The notes: generated by a model from the sequence alone, not told the origin. 64,000 nt of DNA from Bacillus sp. B15-48 (GCF_016879755.1 NZ_WOFU01000001.1:1141489-1205488), one strand, 5' to 3'; positions 7,480 to 16,096 are shown, counted from the first letter of the stretch. A program made the numbers and translations.

Positions 7480-8853
7480 CTAACTTTTTGGAAAAATAAT
7501 CGTAAAGGTTGTTCCTTCATTTACATTACTTTCAAATTGAATAGAAGCATGATGATAAGACAGTACTTCTTGAACAATCGCTAATCCTAATCCCATTCCT
7601 TCTCTATTTCGGGCCTTATCTACGCGATAAAATCGTTCAAATATTTTATCCAATGCTTGTTCCTCGATTCCAATCCCTGTATCTTTAATCTTCACGATCA
7701 CTTCGGATTTCTCTTCAAAACATTCGATACTTATTTCTCCATACTCTTTATTGTATTTAATCGCGTTGCCAATTAGATTTTCCCATACATTCATCAATAA
7801 CGAGCGGTCAGCATAAACAGTTACAGGCTGCAAATCAATCTTAATTTCAAGTCCTTTCTCTTCGATACGCCAAAGCATAGAATAGACAACTTGATGAAGC
7901 TGTTCATCGATCCTTACTAATTGCTTATTAATTGGATATGTTCCTTGATCAATGGAGGTAAGGATTAGCAATTGTTTTGTTAAATTTGATAGACGTTTTG
8001 CTTCGGTTTGAATAATATTGTTATATTTTTTTCCTTCACTTGATGAGAGCTCCCGATCTAGTAACTCTGAATACCCTTTAATATTTAATAGTGGTGATTG
8101 AAAATCATGGGAGACATTATTAATAAATTTTTTTCTCGCTTTATCTGTATTCGCTAACCTCTGTTGCATCATCCGGAAACTATCAGCGAGCTGTCCGATT
8201 TCATCTTTCCGATTAATCATTAAAGGATAGTCATAATTATGATTGGCAATTTCTTGCGTTGCACTCGTCAATTCTGATAGTGATTGCGTTAACTTTCGCG
8301 ACATTAATAAGATTCCGATGATGCTGCTAACAAAGACTGCAAATATAAATCCGAAAATAACTAAATGAAACTCTGTAAAGAAGCTTGTATTATTTGAACG
8401 TAAAAATAACGCCCATTCCTCCCCTTCAAGTTCTAGTTTCGTCCCAACCGTATTTTCGATATCATTCGCAAAATGACTCATCATTAAATAAGACTTCTTA
8501 AAGGATTTGACACCGTGATAAACTTTTTCCCCTTCAAATAATGCATGCATTTGCTCATTTAACTCATTCGTTTTGAAAGGCTCCCCAAACGTAATCATTT
8601 GTCCGTCTTCTTTAACTAATACGATTTGATAACCTAAATCGCTCATTGTTCGCATAAAGTCTGAAGACGCTTGTAGAGTTATTTCGTGCTCTTCCATTTG
8701 TTCCGCTAATTGTTCAGCAATCGCTAAATAACGATTGTTCATTTGTTCTTTAACAAAAGCAATGTAAAATAAATTAGAACAAATAAAACCAATGAAAATA
8801 CTTATACAAATAATAATAAATGTATATAAAATAAAACGTTGTAATAATTTCAT
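7480..8853 (-). CDS. Sensor histidine kinase resembling haem sensor HssS
   Basis: A 457-residue membrane kinase. TM1 is at about 10-30, followed by an extracytoplasmic sensor of about 130 residues, TM2 (about 165-187) and HAMP. The HisKA box is NNVSHDFQSP, and HATPase_c has DTGIGIEEQ and GMGLGLAIVQ. The sensor shares features I recall from staphylococcal HssS (Y-Q-I at the start of the PAS-like core, FGEPF, YHGVK, NTVG, F.EF before TM2), and the length is the same. It is the last gene of the MMPL-regulator-kinase operon and overlaps the regulator stop by one base (TAATG). The ligand could be haem or another membrane-active compound; this is inference. Confidence 0.8.
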   Translation of the reverse strand: MKLLQRFILYTFIIICISIFIGFICSNLFYIAFVKEQMNNRYLAIAEQLAEQMEEHEITLQASSDFMRTMSDLGYQIVLVKEDGQMITFGEPFKTNELNEQMHALFEGEKVYHGVKSFKKSYLMMSHFANDIENTVGTKLELEGEEWALFLRSNNTSFFTEFHLVIFGFIFAVFVSSIIGILLMSRKLTQSLSELTSATQEIANHNYDYPLMINRKDEIGQLADSFRMMQQRLANTDKARKKFINNVSHDFQSPLLNIKGYSELLDRELSSSEGKKYNNIIQTEAKRLSNLTKQLLILTSIDQGTYPINKQLVRIDEQLHQVVYSMLWRIEEKGLEIKIDLQPVTVYADRSLLMNVWENLIGNAIKYNKEYGEISIECFEEKSEVIVKIKDTGIGIEEQALDKIFERFYRVDKARNREGMGLGLAIVQEVLSYHHASIQFESNVNEGTTFTIIFPKS

Positions 8854-9521
8854 TATTTTACCTCAAGTTGGTAGCCAAAACCCCGTATTGTCACGATTTC
8901 AATGTTCGCTTCAGCTCTTTTTAATCGTTCACGTATACGGTTAATATGGGTATTTAATGTGAATTCTGGTTGTTCTAAAGTGTCCCCCCAAATTTCATCG
9001 ATTAAATCCCAGCGGCTTACATGGCGATTTGCCCGTTGCAAAAGATAAGCAAGAATTTCTAATTCCCGCATTGGCCAAATGTATTGCTTATTCGCGATCA
9101 ATAATTCCCAAGTATTCGTATTCATTTTAACGTTTCCAACGATACTTTGGGCTTGTATAGATTTTCGATAGCGTCGTAAAATCGCATTTACACGGAAAAG
9201 TAACTCCTTCGTTTCAAATGGCTTGACGATATAATCATCAATGCCTTGCTCAAAGCCTTTTTGCTTATCTTCAATTTGTCCTTTTGCCGTCAACATAATA
9301 ACAGGCATTTCATACTGTTTAATGACAATGTTCGCCAATTGAAAACCATCCATCCCAGGCATCATGACATCAATGATGATTAAATCAAATGGCTGTTTTT
9401 GCAAAAAAGCAAGCGCTGCCTCGGCATTGCTTGCTTTTTTCACATGATATCCAGCCTGCTCTAAATGGATGGAAACTAATTGCAAAATCGCCTCATCATC
9501 ATCTACGACCAATAGATGCAA
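8853..9521 (-). CDS. OmpR-family response regulator, HssR-like
   Basis: A 222-residue regulator. The receiver domain has VVDDDE, the phospho-acceptor Asp in IIIDVMMPGMDGFQLANIV (about 51), MLTAKG and DDYIVKPFETKEL. The C-terminal winged helix ends with TIRGFGYQLE. The start is TTG at 9521, abutting the TAA of the MMPL gene, with AAAGGGGAAAG as ribosome site. Such tight coupling implies cotranslation. The partner kinase overlaps it by one base. The likely target is its own operon: an 11-nt-spaced direct repeat lies in the MMPL promoter region. Confidence 0.85.
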   Translation of the reverse strand: MHLLVVDDDEAILQLVSIHLEQAGYHVKKASNAEAALAFLQKQPFDLIIIDVMMPGMDGFQLANIVIKQYEMPVIMLTAKGQIEDKQKGFEQGIDDYIVKPFETKELLFRVNAILRRYRKSIQAQSIVGNVKMNTNTWELLIANKQYIWPMRELEILAYLLQRANRHVSRWDLIDEIWGDTLEQPEFTLNTHINRIRERLKRAEANIEIVTIRGFGYQLEVK

Positions 9522-11636
9522 TTATCTTTCCCCCTTTATCGACCTAGTTTTTCCTTTTTCAAAGAATAAAATCAGTGAAGGTAATAACATTCCTCGAACT
9601 AAAAATGTATCAATGATAATTCCGATGGCAACGATAAATCCAAAAACAAATAAATCTGCAATCGGCATGGTCATTAATGCTGCAAACGTTGCTGCAAGGA
9701 TAATCCCTGCTGACGAGATTACCCCACCTGTATTACGGATAGCGACCTCTAAAGCATCTTTAACTTTTAAATATTTACGCTCTTCTAAGAAACGACTCAC
9801 AAGGATAATATTATAGTCAATTCCTAATGCAACTAAGAAAATAAAGGCATAAACTGGGGCCCGAGTTGAAATCGCATCATAACCAAATAACACATCTACT
9901 AAGAAAATCCCTAATCCTAGAGCCGATACATAGGAGAGTAAAATCGTTGCCATCATATAGACTGGCATTTTAATTGAACGTGTAAGAACAAATAACAACA
10001 CAAGAATGAGTAATGTTTCGAGAATCACAATTTTAATAATATCTCGATTATTGACTTGTTGTTCATCGACTAATTTTGCCGTTGTACCAGCGAAAGATAA
10101 CTCAACTTCTTTACCATTTGCTAAGCGGTAGGTTGCATAATCGGCACGGAAATCTTCTAAAAATTTAATTGCCTCTATACTATATGGATTATCCATTAAT
10201 GATACAGTTATTTTCCCGTATTCGCCATCCTCTGTTAATCCTGATGGCCTGGCAGAACCAATTTGTTCATTATCTGAAAAATATGTTGCAATTTCTTGTA
10301 ATTGTTCTTGAGTTACCTCTTCACCAGTAACAAGTACCGTTGTTTGAGCTAAATCTCCTTTATTAAACTTCTCCTCGACAATTTCAAATCCTACACGGGA
10401 TGGTAAATCCTCAGGAAAACCTTTTACCATGTTAAATTCATAATTTAAATTGAATACATTTGCTGCAGTTACTAATAAAAACACTAATACCGTACCACCA
10501 ACTAAAGCTGGTTTTCGGACAACAAATTTTGCAATCGGTCCCCAAACACCATGTTTAACTTCTTTTGTTTCACCATATTTAGGTACTTTCGGCCAGAATG
10601 CTTTCCGGCCAAATAACGCAAATAACGCTGGGATTAGGGTTACAGAAGCAATCATAATGATAACCATTGCAACACCAAATACTGGTGCAAAGTTTTGGTA
10701 ATCCCGGAAATCTGCAAAATATAAAATAATCATCGCAGCAAATACCGTACCACCTGCAAATAATACCGGTGTTGCTGTGGCACGCATCGCTACTTTCATT
10801 GCTTCGTATTTATCCTCGTAATAATTTAACTCTTCACGATAACGAGAGAAGACAAATAATGAATAATCAATAACGGCTGCAAACAATAAAATACCCATAA
10901 TTGAAGTTGTTTGATTATTAATTTCAAGTCCACCCGCACCAAGTATAGCCACTGATTGATTGACTACTTGATAGACCACTACTGTTGCGAATAATGGGAT
11001 AATTGCTAATAATGGGGAACGATAAATTCCAATTAATAAAACTAAAATAATCGCGACTGTCGCAAATAATAGCTTTAAGTCTGCAGATTCAAATAACTTT
11101 ACCGTATCGCCGGCAATCCCTGCTGGGCCAGTAATATAAAAGTCTGTATTTAATTGTGATGCAATTTTTGTCCCTACCTCATTTGTTTCATCATTAATCT
11201 CCGCATAGTCTGCATTGCCTAAACCAGCTTTAAGATTCATCGGAACAATCATCGTCGTTTTATCTGCTGATGAAAACGCAGGTAAGGCTTGAGGAGGTAA
11301 TACGGTTATATCTAGAATCGTTTCTATTCCTTCAATATTAGCCTCTTTAATTCCAGCAATGATCGTAATTACGTCTTCGATGACCAATTCTCCATCCGGA
11401 TTATGGAAAACATAAATCCCAGGTGTACCTTGATCAACTGGGAAATATTCATCTAATTTATTTTGAGTAATAATGGATTGAGCATCGTCAGGTAAGGACT
11501 GAAAATTTGTTACTTTATAATCTCCTAATCTTGGTCCAGCACTTATTCCGATCAGTAAAACAAGCCAAAGTACAACTGTAATCCAAGCACCTTTTTTTGT
11601 AGCTACTTTATCTGTTAATAATTTTAATAAATTCAT
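9522..11636 (-). CDS. MMPL/RND-family exporter
   Basis: A 704-residue, 12-TM proton-driven exporter of the MMPL branch of the RND superfamily (the group of B. subtilis YdfJ/YdgH). The first half has TM1, an extracytoplasmic domain (about 40-170) and a five-helix bundle with IDYSLFVFSRYREE. The second half repeats the pattern with GIDYNIILVSRFLEERK. Both carry the Asp-Tyr pair used for proton relay. It is the first gene of an operon with the OmpR-type regulator and HssS-like kinase. That arrangement points to inducible efflux of a toxic lipophilic compound. Start ATG with AGGAGG. Confidence 0.87.
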   Translation of the reverse strand: MNLLKLLTDKVATKKGAWITVVLWLVLLIGISAGPRLGDYKVTNFQSLPDDAQSIITQNKLDEYFPVDQGTPGIYVFHNPDGELVIEDVITIIAGIKEANIEGIETILDITVLPPQALPAFSSADKTTMIVPMNLKAGLGNADYAEINDETNEVGTKIASQLNTDFYITGPAGIAGDTVKLFESADLKLLFATVAIILVLLIGIYRSPLLAIIPLFATVVVYQVVNQSVAILGAGGLEINNQTTSIMGILLFAAVIDYSLFVFSRYREELNYYEDKYEAMKVAMRATATPVLFAGGTVFAAMIILYFADFRDYQNFAPVFGVAMVIIMIASVTLIPALFALFGRKAFWPKVPKYGETKEVKHGVWGPIAKFVVRKPALVGGTVLVFLLVTAANVFNLNYEFNMVKGFPEDLPSRVGFEIVEEKFNKGDLAQTTVLVTGEEVTQEQLQEIATYFSDNEQIGSARPSGLTEDGEYGKITVSLMDNPYSIEAIKFLEDFRADYATYRLANGKEVELSFAGTTAKLVDEQQVNNRDIIKIVILETLLILVLLFVLTRSIKMPVYMMATILLSYVSALGLGIFLVDVLFGYDAISTRAPVYAFIFLVALGIDYNIILVSRFLEERKYLKVKDALEVAIRNTGGVISSAGIILAATFAALMTMPIADLFVFGFIVAIGIIIDTFLVRGMLLPSLILFFEKGKTRSIKGER

Positions 11637-11663
11637 CTTTTCCTCCTTTTCACACCCCTTATG

Positions 11664-11696
11664 AGTATAAAGTTCAAATATAAACTTTATATAAAT
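11664..11696 (-). promoter_or_regulatory. Candidate response-regulator operator and -10 box of the MMPL operon
   Basis: On the minus strand GTTTATATT (11685-11677) is preceded exactly 11 nt upstream by ATTTATATA. This is a direct repeat with the 11-nt pitch of OmpR-family sites, and one unit differs at one position from the staphylococcal HssR half-site GTTCATATT as I recall it. It covers the place of the -35 hexamer relative to a TATACT -10 box (11669-11664), which lacks a good -35. That is the usual design of an activator-dependent promoter. Confidence 0.5.
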
Positions 11697-11751
11697 TCAA
11701 TGGAATGCATTAATTTTTTTGTAAGAAGGAAAAAGGTCTCAAAGTTTTCAC

Positions 11752-11883
11752 TCACGGTATCACAATGTTGGGTGCCTGTGTTCTTTTTAAATCCTGAATG
11801 GCTACAAAAGTAAATATTCCAGCACCTATTAAAAAAGCAATCCCAGATATAACGGTTAAGGTTTTCAAAAATTCTTCAGACAT
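11752..11883 (-). CDS. Small single-span membrane protein, 43 residues
   Basis: ATG at 11883 is preceded by GAAAGGGTG. The ORF encodes a 43-residue peptide with a charged N-terminus, one hydrophobic helix (about residues 9-28, VISGIAFLIGAGIFTFVAI) and a polar tail ending at TGA. It lies just upstream of the MMPL operon on the same strand, separated by the MMPL promoter region. I recognise no family. A role with the exporter or its sensor is possible but only suggested by position. Confidence 0.55.
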   Translation of the reverse strand: MSEEFLKTLTVISGIAFLIGAGIFTFVAIQDLKRTQAPNIVIP

Positions 11884-11996
11884 TTTATCACCCTTTCAAA
11901 CATTTCTTCATGAGATTATTATATTCAATGAATAATATTTAGTTATGGGATAAAGTTCAACTAATCGGGCTTTTACTTGTCAAGGCTCTTCAACTT

Positions 11997-12136
11997 AAAT
12001 AAAAGTCGAATTTCCTTATTTACTCTTGGAAAATGGACTTTTTATTTTTTATTGGGATATGATGGTGATTCCATATTAGCTTAGTAATCTAAACAAAAAG
12101 CAAAAACACCTATACAAAAAATCAGTGATAGGTGTT
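11997..12136 (-). terminator. Two hairpins between the hydrolase gene and the small membrane ORF
   Basis: AACACCTAT (12105-12113) pairs with ATAGGTGTT (12128-12136) and is followed on the minus strand by a T-run, giving the terminator of the alpha/beta hydrolase gene. A second, imperfect long inverted repeat (about 11997-12045) with T-rich flanks follows. No coding potential is seen in 11884-12164. Confidence 0.7.
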
Positions 12137-12164
12137 CTTATTTTATGTAGGAGAGCCTATGCTC

Positions 12165-13034
12165 CTATGCTAAATGTGTTTTTAAAAAATCAATGACCTG
12201 CATTAATGCACCTTGAACGTTTGGATGATAAAAGTCTTTTTCAAACACATGCTCTCCATTTGGAATCGTAATTAGCTTCGCCTCAATACCCTCTTCTTTT
12301 AAAGCTTCACACATGAAAGTAGATTGTTCATAAGGAACATCAACATCACTTGTACCATGCAACAATAATGTTGGAGGATATTGTTCGGATATATTATATA
12401 TTGGACTTACACTTCTTAATTTCTCCTCGTCGGTTGATGGATTCATACCTGTTACTTCTTGAATCCATTCCCCTGTTTGTCTAGCATACAGATAAAGAAG
12501 AAAGCGTTCATGAACCGTTGCCTCAGTAATAATTTTATTCGTAATTAGACTATTAGCAATTTGCTTTGATACACGAGCTTTTTCACAATAATATTTATTT
12601 GGCGTTGTTGCCCAGCTAGCGCTAATATCCCCATATCCATAAAAAGAAACAATAGCCCGTGGCCTTTTTTCAAAGGTTCCAGTATTTAAAGCAAGATAAC
12701 CACCTGCAGAACTACCAATAACAGCTATTCTTTCAGCATCTATCCCAAACTGCTTTGGTCCTTCTAATTCAATCCACTGTAATGCATCTTTAATATCTTC
12801 AAGAATATCTACTACTTTTGTTTCAGGAGCTAGGCGATAGTCGATGGAGAATAATGCAAAACCATTATCCGTATAAAGCTTTATCATATTCTCGTCAATT
12901 TCTCCCCGTGTTCCCCAAAGTAGTCCACCCCCATGAATATAGACAATAACAGGGGCATTTTTTCTATTTGTCTGATAGAAATCTGCTTTAATTTCAAAGT
13001 GATTATTGCTTTTATAAGTAATTGTTGTTTTCAT
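12165..13034 (-). CDS. Alpha/beta hydrolase, hormone-sensitive-lipase-like esterase
   Basis: A 289-residue cytosolic hydrolase. YIHGGGLLWGT (about 31-41) is the oxyanion-hole HGGG motif. IGSSAGGYLAL is the nucleophile elbow with the catalytic Ser. GTSDVDVPY supplies the Asp, and PNGEHVFEKDF the His. This matches the alpha/beta hydrolase fold-3 (HSL) carboxylesterases. It is monocistronic with its own terminator. Natural substrate unknown. Confidence 0.85.
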   Translation of the reverse strand: MKTTITYKSNNHFEIKADFYQTNRKNAPVIVYIHGGGLLWGTRGEIDENMIKLYTDNGFALFSIDYRLAPETKVVDILEDIKDALQWIELEGPKQFGIDAERIAVIGSSAGGYLALNTGTFEKRPRAIVSFYGYGDISASWATTPNKYYCEKARVSKQIANSLITNKIITEATVHERFLLYLYARQTGEWIQEVTGMNPSTDEEKLRSVSPIYNISEQYPPTLLLHGTSDVDVPYEQSTFMCEALKEEGIEAKLITIPNGEHVFEKDFYHPNVQGALMQVIDFLKTHLA

Positions 13035-13365
13035 TTTTTCCTACACGTCCATTCATATAATACCAAATTTAGCCTAGCTTATTTTTTATGAACTAGCCAA
13101 TAAAAAGGCGATAACAAACATAAATCAAGCCACTTTAAGTGAGTTAGTTATATTGATCAGCAAGAAGATATTAGAGAAATAATTGGCTTTATCGAAATTA
13201 AGTAATGAAGGGGCTATTACTTACAGAATACGACTTTACTATAAAATTGGTTCAAACTCCGCTTTGCTATTACTTATGATAAGGTTCCCCGCATAGTATC
13301 TAAATGAGGTAGGTAATGTATTGGAATAACTCTATCTGACCAACAAAACCATAGCATTTGCTTCT
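13035..13365. other. Intergenic stretch, no gene seen
   Basis: AT-rich sequence with several stops in all frames. The only element I can support is the att-like copy of the rlmH 3' end at 13270-13290. This marks the distal edge of the putative island. Confidence 0.5.
13270..13290 (-). repeat. att-like direct repeat of the rlmH 3' end (distal copy)
   Basis: On the minus strand GGGGAACCTTATCATAAGTAA reads as the terminal codons E-P-Y-H-K-stop, the same residues that end rlmH at 18319. It also closely resembles the SCC attachment core (GAAGC.TATCATAAGT) as I recall it. Similar copies occur at 15624 and 16050 in the same orientation. Confidence 0.6.
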
Positions 13366-14244
13366 CTATTTCCCAAATCTTTTGCGATAACCACATTTTC
13401 TACATAGTTCCTCGACTGCCACTCTTCGTGAAAAACCGTCTACAAGGCTTTTTGCTCGATCCATCTCGATAATATCGGAAAATGAATGTTCATTAATATT
13501 TCCAAGATTAATCACTCCCTCACCATCTAGACAACAAGGAATAACCGTTCCGTTTGCTAAAATACCCGCTTGATTTCGCAGGCCATAGCAGAAGCCTTTT
13601 CCATCATCCTCTTCTTCATGTAACGCAGGCCACTGAAACTCGTAATCTTGATTGATGAAGATGCGCTCCGCAATTTTCGCGCCGCTCCCTGGTACGACCT
13701 TCTCTTCAATTTTGTAGTTTAAATCAAATTCTTTCTCAATCATTTCTAGTAATTCCCTGTTTCGTTTTCTTTCAATATTCGTCGTATTATCTTGTGTAAG
13801 ATTCCACAATCTCAGGGAAACGATCATTTCTGATTGGCTTGTTGCTTCTTTAATAAAAGAAAGGATACTTTTCACATACCCTTCTTTATCTTTAGAACCG
13901 ATATGGCCATCGAAACTATGGAGTGAGAAATTCATTTGTCTTAGCGCAGGCTTATTTAATAATTTTTCCCTCTTTTTATTAATTAATGTTCCATTGGTTG
14001 TGATATTAACTTTAAACCCTTTTTCATGACTTAAGTTTAACAATTCGTCTATTTTAGGATGAAGCAGTGGTTCCCCTTTTACATGTAGATAAATGTAGTC
14101 TGTGTGCGGTTTAATTTGATCTAATCTCTTAGAAAAGTCCTCCACAGAAATGAATTGCTTCTGTCGTTCTGTCGGTGGACAAAAGCTGCACGCAAGATTA
14201 CATACACTTGTAATCTCTAAGTAAAACTTCTTAAATTTTTTCAC
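13366..14244 (-). CDS. Radical SAM protein with SPASM-like C-terminal cysteines
   Basis: About 292 residues. The N-terminus has YLEITSVCNLACSFCPPTER, giving the CxxxCxxC ligand set of a radical-SAM [4Fe-4S] cluster. VKGEPLLHP and ITTNGTLI follow as usual in the TIM-barrel core. The C-terminal part has GTVIPCCLDGEGVINLGNI and ELCRKCGYRKR, the cysteine pattern of a SPASM/twitch auxiliary cluster. The start is uncertain: GTG 14244 has a well-placed GAGG, while TTG 14250 is too close to it. It is cargo of the distal cassette of the rlmH-linked island, and no peptide substrate gene is visible next to it. Confidence 0.8.
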   Translation of the reverse strand: MKKFKKFYLEITSVCNLACSFCPPTERQKQFISVEDFSKRLDQIKPHTDYIYLHVKGEPLLHPKIDELLNLSHEKGFKVNITTNGTLINKKREKLLNKPALRQMNFSLHSFDGHIGSKDKEGYVKSILSFIKEATSQSEMIVSLRLWNLTQDNTTNIERKRNRELLEMIEKEFDLNYKIEEKVVPGSGAKIAERIFINQDYEFQWPALHEEEDDGKGFCYGLRNQAGILANGTVIPCCLDGEGVINLGNINEHSFSDIIEMDRAKSLVDGFSRRVAVEELCRKCGYRKRFGK

Positions 14245-14307
14245 TATCAATTCCTCACTTCTAAAATATCTTCAAACTACGAAGTTTAAGTAACAAATGG
14301 GACTAAA

Positions 14308-14576
14308 ATAAGCGGAGGTTTTCCGGTTAAATCCAGAATGAAGCTCGTTTTTCGGGGGATATAAGGGGAGGTTTTCCGCTTATGCAAGGCAAAATCCCTC
14401 ATTTTCATGTTTTTCGAGCCAATAGGCGGAATCTCTCCGTCTATTAGTGCCTATTTTCATTGCAATTTACTAATTAAGCGGATTTTTTCCGTCTATTTAT
14501 AAAGTCGGGTGCTTAACATGATCGCCCAACCGATAAGAGCGGACCCTCGCGACCCCAGATGCGGGAATCAGCATCT
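14308..14576. repeat. Duplicated segment, copy A (includes 3' end of nuclease gene)
   Basis: About 269 bp, strongly similar to 15754-16020. The first part (14308-14490) consists of short motifs of the type AAGCGGA...TTTTTCCG, also seen at 63029-63220. The last part is the 3' end of the nuclease gene at 14497-15162. Because copy B retains only that gene's 3' end, copy A appears to be the complete version. Confidence 0.75.
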
Positions 14577-15162
14577 TTTTATCGACTAGTTGAGAAACTA
14601 CCTTTTTTACCGTCTTGTCACTTAACTTCAAATACTTCTCGATTTCGATAGGGGTTATGGCTTCTCCCTTTTGAATCGCCAGCCGAAGTACTTCCTTTTC
14701 GTGAAAGGACAGTGATGTCTGGTCCAATTCATCACCCAGCCATCGGCCAATCACTTGCTGAACAATCTGTTGGCATCGACGGGGCTGGTCTTTAACTTGG
14801 TCATATGAAAAGCGGATCACGGTCCATCCGTCAATCACCAACTGGTTTTGACGTTCCAGACTGTTGGAAAATTCCCATCTGCTTATGTTCTTTAAGTGAG
14901 GGCCGTACCCGTCGATCTCAAGGCAAATTCGGATGGCGGGACGAATATAAGCAAAATCCAAATACCTTTTGCCATCCTTGAAATCATCGACTTCATATTC
15001 TGGATGCAGATACCGAAAATGGTGAAATAAGGGCCACCATACTTGCTTCAAAAACAATATTTCAGCATGTTTGTGACCTTCTTGTAAGCGACGCAACCGT
15101 TCACCGGTTCTTGCCTGCGAGTGAGTATTCATAAAGGCCTGGTATTCCTCTTCAAATCCCAT
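14497..15162 (-). CDS. Vsr/DUF559-like PD-(D/E)xK nuclease with C-terminal winged helix
   Basis: A 221-residue protein. The core has LDFAYIRPAIRICLEIDGYG (about 69-88) and RQNQLVIDGWTVIRFSYDQV (about 104-123), the pattern of DUF559/Vsr-type endonucleases (metal-binding Glu-Ile-Asp, then the strand entered after a Gly-Trp). Residues about 165-215 look like a winged helix (ITPIEIEKYLKLSDKTVKKV). DNA cleavage is inferred from the fold motif; the target is unknown. It sits in the distal cassette of the rlmH-linked island, which fits a defence or repair cargo. Its last 80 bp are duplicated at 15945-16020. Confidence 0.65.
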   Translation of the reverse strand: MGFEEEYQAFMNTHSQARTGERLRRLQEGHKHAEILFLKQVWWPLFHHFRYLHPEYEVDDFKDGKRYLDFAYIRPAIRICLEIDGYGPHLKNISRWEFSNSLERQNQLVIDGWTVIRFSYDQVKDQPRRCQQIVQQVIGRWLGDELDQTSLSFHEKEVLRLAIQKGEAITPIEIEKYLKLSDKTVKKVVSQLVDKKMLIPASGVARVRSYRLGDHVKHPTL

Positions 15163-15174
15163 AGCATCCTACTC

Positions 15175-15294
15175 CTATCTAATGGTCATGATTTTACAGC
15201 CAATATATCCAAAAGATGTACTTCTCATAAGTTTTGTAATATCATCTTTATCTTCAAATGCAGAACATCCACAACATGGGCATTTAGTATGCAT
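15175..15294 (-). CDS. Small cysteine-rich ORF upstream of the nuclease gene
   Basis: ATG 15294 to TAG 15175 gives 39 residues beginning MHTKCPCCGCSAFED and ending in a lysine/methionine-rich tail with one more Cys. The clustered CxCCxC suggests a half zinc ribbon. An in-frame ATG 11 codons upstream is also possible, and neither start has a convincing ribosome site. It lies 12 nt before the nuclease start on the same strand. It may be a remnant rather than a working gene. Confidence 0.3.
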   Translation of the reverse strand: MHTKCPCCGCSAFEDKDDITKLMRSTSFGYIGCKIMTIR

Positions 15295-15615
15295 ATAAAA
15301 TCGATGCCGCGAATGAATCACCCCCATTATTTATTCATTTGAATTTCTGACAGATTTTTAAAATTAATAGTATTAATGTGAGTGGAAAAAGAGGTTTAAT
15401 GTGACTTCAATTGGAGAATTGCAAACGACAAATAAGACTTGCGGAGTAGCTAAGATAAAAGGAATATTTGAGAACTATTTTTAGTTTAATAGAAATCTTA
15501 CATTTGTCAATCCGCTTTCTTTATCCCTCGACAATACCATTCTTATCATTTCTCTTTTTGTTAAAAAAATTATTATGGTTTAGCCTCCCCAACCTTAAAG
15601 AGAGGCATTGGGCTA

Positions 15616-15652
15616 AACCTCATTTACTTATGATACGGTTCAAAATGAGGTT
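15616..15652 (-). repeat. att-like direct repeat with flanking inverted repeats
   Basis: The core at 15624-15642 reads on the minus strand TGAACCGTATCATAAGTAA (E-P-Y-H-K-stop). It is flanked by perfect 10-bp inverted arms AACCTCATTT / AAATGAGGTT. The following ATGAGGTTT matches the sequence after the rlmH stop codon. An att core with terminal inverted repeats is the expected structure of an SCC-type boundary. Confidence 0.65.
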
Positions 15653-15753
15653 CTCTTGGAGTTTTCGAATAACAAAATCAAAGCAGTGGTTCTCAGCTCA
15701 CTTCCTTTGAAATTAGAAGTCTTATGCTCAAATGAGTAACTAGCGATAGTAAT
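15653..15753. other. Non-coding segment inside the island
   Basis: Together with 15295-15615 this forms gene-free sequence with frequent stops in all frames. I see no gene, terminator or known RNA in it. Confidence 0.4.
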
Positions 15754-16020
15754 ATAAGCGGAGATTTTCCGGTTAAAATCAGAATGAAGCTCGTTTCGGG
15801 GGATATAAGGGGAGGTTTTCCGCTTATCCAAGGCAAAACCCCTCATTTTCATGCTTTTTGAGTCAATAGGCGGAATCTCTCCGTCTATTAGTGCCTATTT
15901 TCAATGCAATTTACTAATTAAGCGGATTTTTTCCGTCTATTTTTCAGATTGGGTGCTTAACCTGATCCCCCAACCAATAAAAGTGGACCCTCATTTTCCC
16001 AGATGCGGGAACCAGCACCT
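15754..16020. repeat. Duplicated segment, copy B (truncated nuclease 3' end)
   Basis: About 267 bp aligning over its whole length with 14308-14576 with scattered substitutions and short indels. It holds the AAGCGGA-type motifs and a decayed copy of the last ~75 bp of the nuclease gene, then diverges about 30 bp before the att-like repeat at 16050. It is best read as the leftover end of a second, related cassette. Confidence 0.75.
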
Positions 16021-16049
16021 ATACGCTTCAAAAAATAATAACTATGTGC

Positions 16050-16070
16050 TTACTTATGGTACGGTTCACC
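16050..16070 (-). repeat. att-like direct repeat of the rlmH 3' end (central copy)
   Basis: The minus strand reads GGTGAACCGTACCATAAGTAA, sharing GAACCGTACCATAA with the real end of rlmH. It is immediately followed on the plus strand by a hairpin ACCGCACC-N7-GGTGCGGT plus T-run (16068-16095). Confidence 0.65.
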
Positions 16071-16096
16071 GCACCGCAAATAGGTGCGGTTTTTTA
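16068..16096 (+). terminator. Hairpin with T-run next to the central att-like repeat
   Basis: An 8-bp perfect GC-rich stem followed by six T. It overlaps the att-like repeat by three bases. It may be a terminator or the inverted repeat of a cassette end. Staphylococcal SCC junctions carry a similar GCGGTTTTTT motif. Confidence 0.55.
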
